Shown: in pieces, positions 58,442 to 64,000 of the stretch | How the letters are laid out: every line of letters begins with the position of its first letter | Numbering within the stretch: position 1 is the first letter of the stretch | NCBI RefSeq assembly: GCF_036503815.1 | Contig: NZ_AP027764.1 | Location: 496,001 to 560,000 of the forward strand | From: Escherichia coli | GTDB taxonomy: Bacteria > Pseudomonadota > Gammaproteobacteria > Enterobacterales > Enterobacteriaceae | Reading direction: 5' to 3' | Length of the DNA: 64,000 nt | Translations under genes and position numbers: made by a program | Notes under the pieces: model-generated | The model's database searches: none | What the model was told of the DNA's origin: nothing | What the model saw: only the letters and a program-made list of their open reading frames with translations

Positions 58442-60382
58442 ATGAGATTAACGACGAAATTTTCGGCCTTTGTTACGCTGCTCACTGGGTTAACAATTTT
58501 TGTGACTTTGCTGGGCTGTTCGCTAAGTTTCTACAATGCCATTCAGTATAAGTTTAGTCATCGCGTTCAGGCAGTGGCAACGGCGATTGATACCCACCTT
58601 GTGTCGAATGACTTCAGCGCATTAAGGCCACAAATTACCGAATTAATGATGTCAGCAGATATCGTTCGTGTAGACCTGCTGCACGGCGATAAACAGGTAT
58701 ACACACTGACCAGAAATGGTAGTTATCGTCCGGTTGGCACCAGCAATCTGTTTCGCGAACTGAGCGTTCCGTTGATAAAGCATCCGGGGATGTCGCTGCG
58801 TCTGGTTTATCAGGATCCGATGGGCAACTATTTCCATTCGTTGATGACCACCGCGCCGCTCACGGGGGCGATTGGCTTTATCATTCTTATGCTCTTCCTG
58901 GCGGTACGCTGGTTACAACGGCAACTTGCCGGGCAAGAATTGCTGGAAACCCGGGCTACTCGTATCTTAAACGGTGAGCGTGGCTCTAATGTGTTGGGAA
59001 CCATCTATGAATGGCCGCCCAGAACCAGCAGTGCGCTGGATACGCTGCTTCGTGAAATTCAGAACGCACGCGAACAACACAGCCGTCTTGATACGCTGAT
59101 CCGCTCTTATGCCGCCCAGGACATGAAAACCGGCCTCAATAACCGACTCTTCTTCGATAATCAGTTAGCAACGTTACTGGAAGATCAGGAGAAAGTAGGT
59201 ACCCACGGGATCGTGATGATGATTCGTCTACCGGATTTCAATATGTTGAGCGATACCTGGGGGCACAGCCAGGTTGAAGAACAGTTCTTCACTCTGACGA
59301 ATCTGCTGTCGACATTTATGATGCGCTACCCTGGCGCACTGCTGGCGCGTTACCACCGCAGTGATTTTGCTGCGCTGTTGCCGCACCGGACGTTAAAAGA
59401 GGCTGAGAGCATAGCCAGTCAGTTAATCAAAGCCGTCGATACCTTGCCGAACAATAAAATGCTCGATCGCGACGATATGATCCACATTGGTATCTGTGCC
59501 TGGCGTAGTGGTCAGGATACCGAGCAGGTAATGGAACATGCAGAGTCTGCCACGCGTAATGCGGGATTGCAGGGCGGCAATAGCTGGGCTATTTACGATG
59601 ACTCGTTGCCTGAAAAAGGACGCGGTAATGTTCGCTGGCGTACGCTTATCGAGCAAATGCTGAGTCGCGGCGGCCCGCGCCTTTATCAAAAACCGGCGGT
59701 TACTCGCGAAGGTCAGGTTCATCATCGAGAACTCATGTGCCGCATCTTCGATGGTAATGAAGAGGTTAGCTCGGCGGAGTATATGCCGATGGTCTTACAA
59801 TTTGGCTTATCGGAAGAGTATGACCGCCTGCAAATCAGCCGTCTGATTCCACTATTGCGTTACTGGCCGGAGGAAAATCTGGCGATTCAGGTTACCGTTG
59901 AGTCGCTGATTCGCCCGCGTTTTCAGCGTTGGCTGCGAGATACGTTAATGCAATGTGAAAGATCGCAACGAAAACGCATAATTATTGAACTTGCAGAGGC
60001 CGATGTAGGTCAACATATCAGTCGTTTACAACCTGTTATTCGTTTAGTGAATGCTTTAGGGGTACGGGTAGCCGTCAACCAGGCTGGTTTGACGCTGGTA
60101 AGCACCAGTTGGATCAAAGAACTTAATGTTGAGTTACTCAAGCTCCATCCGGGGCTGGTCAGAAACATTGAGAAGCGAACGGAGAATCAGCTGCTGGTTC
60201 AAAGCCTGGTGGAAGCCTGCTCCGGGACCAGCACCCAGGTTTACGCCACCGGCGTGCGTTCGCGAAGCGAGTGGCAGACCCTGATTCAGCGCGGTGTTAC
60301 AGGTGGGCAAGGGGATTTTTTCGCGTCCTCACAGCCACTTGATACTAACGTGAAAAAATATTCACAAAGATACTCGGTTTAA
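58442..60382 (+). CDS. csrD: RNase E-dependent CsrB/CsrC decay factor CsrD
   Basis: CsrD (YhdA) targets the small RNAs CsrB and CsrC for RNase E decay and so raises free CsrA. It is 646 residues. Two N-terminal TM segments (about 10-30 and 137-157) flank a periplasmic region, followed by a HAMP-like segment, a degenerate GGDEF domain (the signature site reads HRSDF) and a degenerate EAL domain (ELM at the EAL site). It thus binds or senses without c-di-GMP turnover. It is located ahead of mreBCD as usual. Confidence 0.96.
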   Translation: MRLTTKFSAFVTLLTGLTIFVTLLGCSLSFYNAIQYKFSHRVQAVATAIDTHLVSNDFSALRPQITELMMSADIVRVDLLHGDKQVYTLTRNGSYRPVGTSNLFRELSVPLIKHPGMSLRLVYQDPMGNYFHSLMTTAPLTGAIGFIILMLFLAVRWLQRQLAGQELLETRATRILNGERGSNVLGTIYEWPPRTSSALDTLLREIQNAREQHSRLDTLIRSYAAQDMKTGLNNRLFFDNQLATLLEDQEKVGTHGIVMMIRLPDFNMLSDTWGHSQVEEQFFTLTNLLSTFMMRYPGALLARYHRSDFAALLPHRTLKEAESIASQLIKAVDTLPNNKMLDRDDMIHIGICAWRSGQDTEQVMEHAESATRNAGLQGGNSWAIYDDSLPEKGRGNVRWRTLIEQMLSRGGPRLYQKPAVTREGQVHHRELMCRIFDGNEEVSSAEYMPMVLQFGLSEEYDRLQISRLIPLLRYWPEENLAIQVTVESLIRPRFQRWLRDTLMQCERSQRKRIIIELAEADVGQHISRLQPVIRLVNALGVRVAVNQAGLTLVSTSWIKELNVELLKLHPGLVRNIEKRTENQLLVQSLVEACSGTSTQVYATGVRSRSEWQTLIQRGVTGGQGDFFASSQPLDTNVKKYSQRYSV

Positions 60383-60686
60383 CCTGCCGTTTAATCCGTT
60401 TTCACGTAGAATAACGCGCGCTGCGTCTCATGGGAGTGTGCTTGTCTGCTCGCCAGATTGTTGCAGCACATATGCAGATGAATGACCTTACGCGGTTGCA
60501 AACAGGCGAGGAATGCTGCTGATGCATTAAGCCTTTCTGGACTCAGGCAGAGATTTGTAACAAAGGAAACGAACTGCACTAATTTTCACCGTAGCAGATG
60601 ATTTTTGCGCCTTGTCGCTGCTGCGTGTGGTTGGTAAAGTAAGCGGATTTTCTTTTCCGCCCCAGCTTTCAGGATTATCCCTTAGT
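60383..60686 (+). other. csrD-mreB intergenic region
   Basis: These 304 bases should hold the mreB promoters. No clear terminator for csrD was seen. A frame extending mreB upstream (from 60612) is open but its 25 extra residues are not conserved. The 3' part TTAGT before the mreB ATG has no strong ribosome-binding site beyond AGGATTATCCC. Confidence 0.5.
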
Positions 60687-61730
60687 ATGTTGAAAAAATT
60701 TCGTGGCATGTTTTCCAATGACTTGTCCATTGACCTGGGTACTGCGAATACCCTCATTTATGTAAAAGGACAAGGCATCGTATTGAATGAGCCTTCCGTG
60801 GTGGCCATTCGTCAGGATCGTGCCGGTTCACCGAAAAGCGTAGCTGCAGTAGGTCATGACGCGAAGCAGATGCTGGGCCGTACGCCGGGCAATATTGCTG
60901 CTATTCGCCCAATGAAAGACGGCGTTATCGCCGACTTCTTCGTGACTGAAAAAATGCTCCAGCACTTCATCAAACAAGTGCACAGCAACAGCTTTATGCG
61001 TCCAAGCCCGCGCGTTCTGGTTTGTGTGCCGGTTGGCGCAACCCAGGTTGAACGCCGCGCAATTCGTGAATCCGCGCAGGGCGCTGGTGCCCGTGAAGTC
61101 TTCCTGATTGAAGAACCGATGGCTGCCGCAATTGGTGCTGGTCTGCCGGTTTCTGAAGCGACTGGTTCTATGGTGGTTGATATCGGTGGTGGTACTACTG
61201 AAGTTGCCGTTATCTCCTTGAATGGCGTGGTTTATTCCTCTTCCGTGCGCATTGGTGGTGACCGTTTCGACGAAGCTATCATCAACTATGTGCGTCGTAA
61301 TTACGGTTCTCTGATCGGTGAAGCCACCGCAGAACGTATCAAGCATGAAATCGGTTCGGCTTACCCGGGCGATGAAGTCCGTGAAATCGAAGTTCGTGGC
61401 CGTAACCTGGCAGAAGGTGTTCCACGCGGTTTTACCCTGAACTCCAACGAAATCCTCGAAGCACTGCAGGAACCGCTGACCGGTATTGTGAGCGCAGTAA
61501 TGGTTGCACTGGAACAGTGTCCGCCGGAACTGGCTTCCGACATCTCCGAGCGCGGCATGGTGCTCACCGGTGGTGGCGCACTGCTGCGTAACCTTGACCG
61601 TTTGTTAATGGAAGAAACCGGCATTCCAGTCGTTGTTGCTGAAGACCCGCTGACCTGTGTGGCGCGCGGTGGCGGCAAAGCGCTGGAAATGATCGACATG
61701 CACGGCGGCGACCTGTTCAGCGAAGAGTAA
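60687..61730 (+). CDS. mreB: Cell-shape actin MreB
   Basis: MreB is the actin homologue that forms membrane filaments directing side-wall peptidoglycan synthesis. ATG at 60687 ([18 protein letters not shown]) gives the normal 347 residues and the N-terminal membrane-binding start. ATP site motifs are [13 protein letters not shown] (phosphate 1), [14 protein letters not shown] (phosphate 2) and [14 protein letters not shown] (adenosine). It is the first gene of mreBCD. Confidence 0.97.
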
Positions 61731-61795
61731 TCGGATACAGGCAGGGGAAGCGTCTGTTTACCCTGCCTGGTCTGATACGAGAATACGCATAACTT

Positions 61796-63387
<1,592 letters not shown>

Positions 63388-63395
63388 AGGTTTCT

Positions 63396-63989
63396 ATGAC
63401 TTCTCTGTATTTAGCTTCCGGTTCTCCGCGTCGTCAGGAGTTACTTGCGCAACTTGGCGTGACCTTTGAACGTATTGTTACGGGCATTGAGGAGCAGCGT
63501 CAGCCGCAGGAGAGCGCGCAGCAATATGTTGTGCGTCTGGCGCGCGAGAAAGCACAGACGGGTGTCACGCACACGGCGCAGGATCTCCCGGTGCTGGGTG
63601 CGGATACTATCGTTATCCTGAATGGAGAAGTGCTGGAGAAACCGCGCGACGCAGAACATGCGGCGCAGATGTTGCGCAAATTATCGGGCCAGACCCATCA
63701 GGTGATGACGGCAGTGGCGTTGGCCGACAGTCAGCACATTCTCGATTGCCTGGTGGTCACCGATGTGACTTTCAGAACGTTAACAGACGAAGACATCGCG
63801 GGCTATGTCGCCAGCGGAGAACCGTTAGATAAAGCAGGTGCATACGGTATTCAGGGGTTGGGTGGCTGTTTTGTCAGGAAGATAAATGGCAGCTACCACG
63901 CCGTAGTCGGCTTACCGCTGGTTGAAACGTATGAATTATTAAGTAATTTTAACGCACTGCGTGAGAAAAGGGATAAACATGACGGCTGA
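63396..63989 (+). CDS. yhdE: dTTP/UTP pyrophosphatase, Maf family (YhdE)
   Basis: YhdE hydrolyses dTTP and UTP to the monophosphates and is a Maf-family house-cleaning enzyme linked to septation arrest when overproduced. It is 197 residues. Motifs are the N-terminal LASGSPRRQELL (about 5-16), VLGADTIVILNGEVLEKP (catalytic Asp about 70) and DKAGAYGIQGLGG. It overlaps the start of rng by 11 bases. Confidence 0.96.
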   Translation: MTSLYLASGSPRRQELLAQLGVTFERIVTGIEEQRQPQESAQQYVVRLAREKAQTGVTHTAQDLPVLGADTIVILNGEVLEKPRDAEHAAQMLRKLSGQTHQVMTAVALADSQHILDCLVVTDVTFRTLTDEDIAGYVASGEPLDKAGAYGIQGLGGCFVRKINGSYHAVVGLPLVETYELLSNFNALREKRDKHDG

Positions 63990-64000
63990 ATTGTTGGTAA
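63979..64000 (+). CDS. rng: Ribonuclease G (5' end only)
   Basis: Only the first seven codons are in the window: ATG ACG GCT GAA TTG TTG GTA, that is MTAELLV, the start of RNase G (CafA). RNase G is an RNase E paralogue that matures the 16S rRNA 5' end. The ATG lies inside the end of yhdE, the arrangement seen in E. coli. Confidence 0.93.

Overview
The window is chromosomal DNA of Escherichia coli or a very close relative. Ribosomal proteins, rRNAs, tRNAs and housekeeping genes match the E. coli K-12 gene order around minutes 73-74, and most proteins look nearly identical to K-12 from memory. It is not K-12 itself: it carries a roughly 8.5 kb sugar-utilisation island between accC and yhdT, has an intact yhdW, and has an enlarged rRNA operon tail.

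Layout. 1-13472: end of the S10 operon (rpsJ end to rpsQ), the spc operon (rplN to rpmJ, with secY) and the alpha operon (rpsM to rplQ, with rpoA), all on the + strand. 13538-14616: yhdN, zntR, arfA. 14613-19362 (minus): mscL, then the def-fmt-rsmB-trkA group. 19492-23286 (plus): dprA-smg-yrdD-tsaC-aroE-yrdB, with yrdA convergent. 23817-29985: a complete rRNA operon of the rrnD type (16S, tRNA-Ile, tRNA-Ala, 23S, 5S, tRNA-Thr, second 5S, two terminators). 30007-34160 (minus): yhdWXYZ amino-acid ABC transporter, with a sigma-54 type promoter visible upstream. 34591-40608: yhdV, the acrEF efflux pump with its divergent regulator acrS, and yhdU. 40665-45827 (minus): dusB-fis-yhdJ and yhdT-panF-prmA.

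45912-54426 is the accessory island. A DeoR-type regulator and a PfkB sugar kinase are on the minus strand. Divergent from them is a six-gene operon: GatY/KbaY-like class II aldolase, periplasmic sugar-binding protein, ABC ATPase, ABC permease, a second PfkB kinase that is a paralogue of the first, and a DUF4432 aldose-epimerase-like protein. The simplest reading is uptake of an unphosphorylated sugar, two ATP-dependent phosphorylations, and aldol cleavage to triose phosphates. D-tagatose or a related ketohexose is the best guess. Two near-perfect 6-3-6 palindromes in the divergent promoter region are probable operators for the DeoR protein.

54507-64000: accBC (minus), a decayed msrQ (yedZ)-like pseudogene upstream of accB, acuI (minus), csrD, mreBCD, yhdE and the first codons of rng. 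No insertion sequence, integrase, prophage or CRISPR array was seen.
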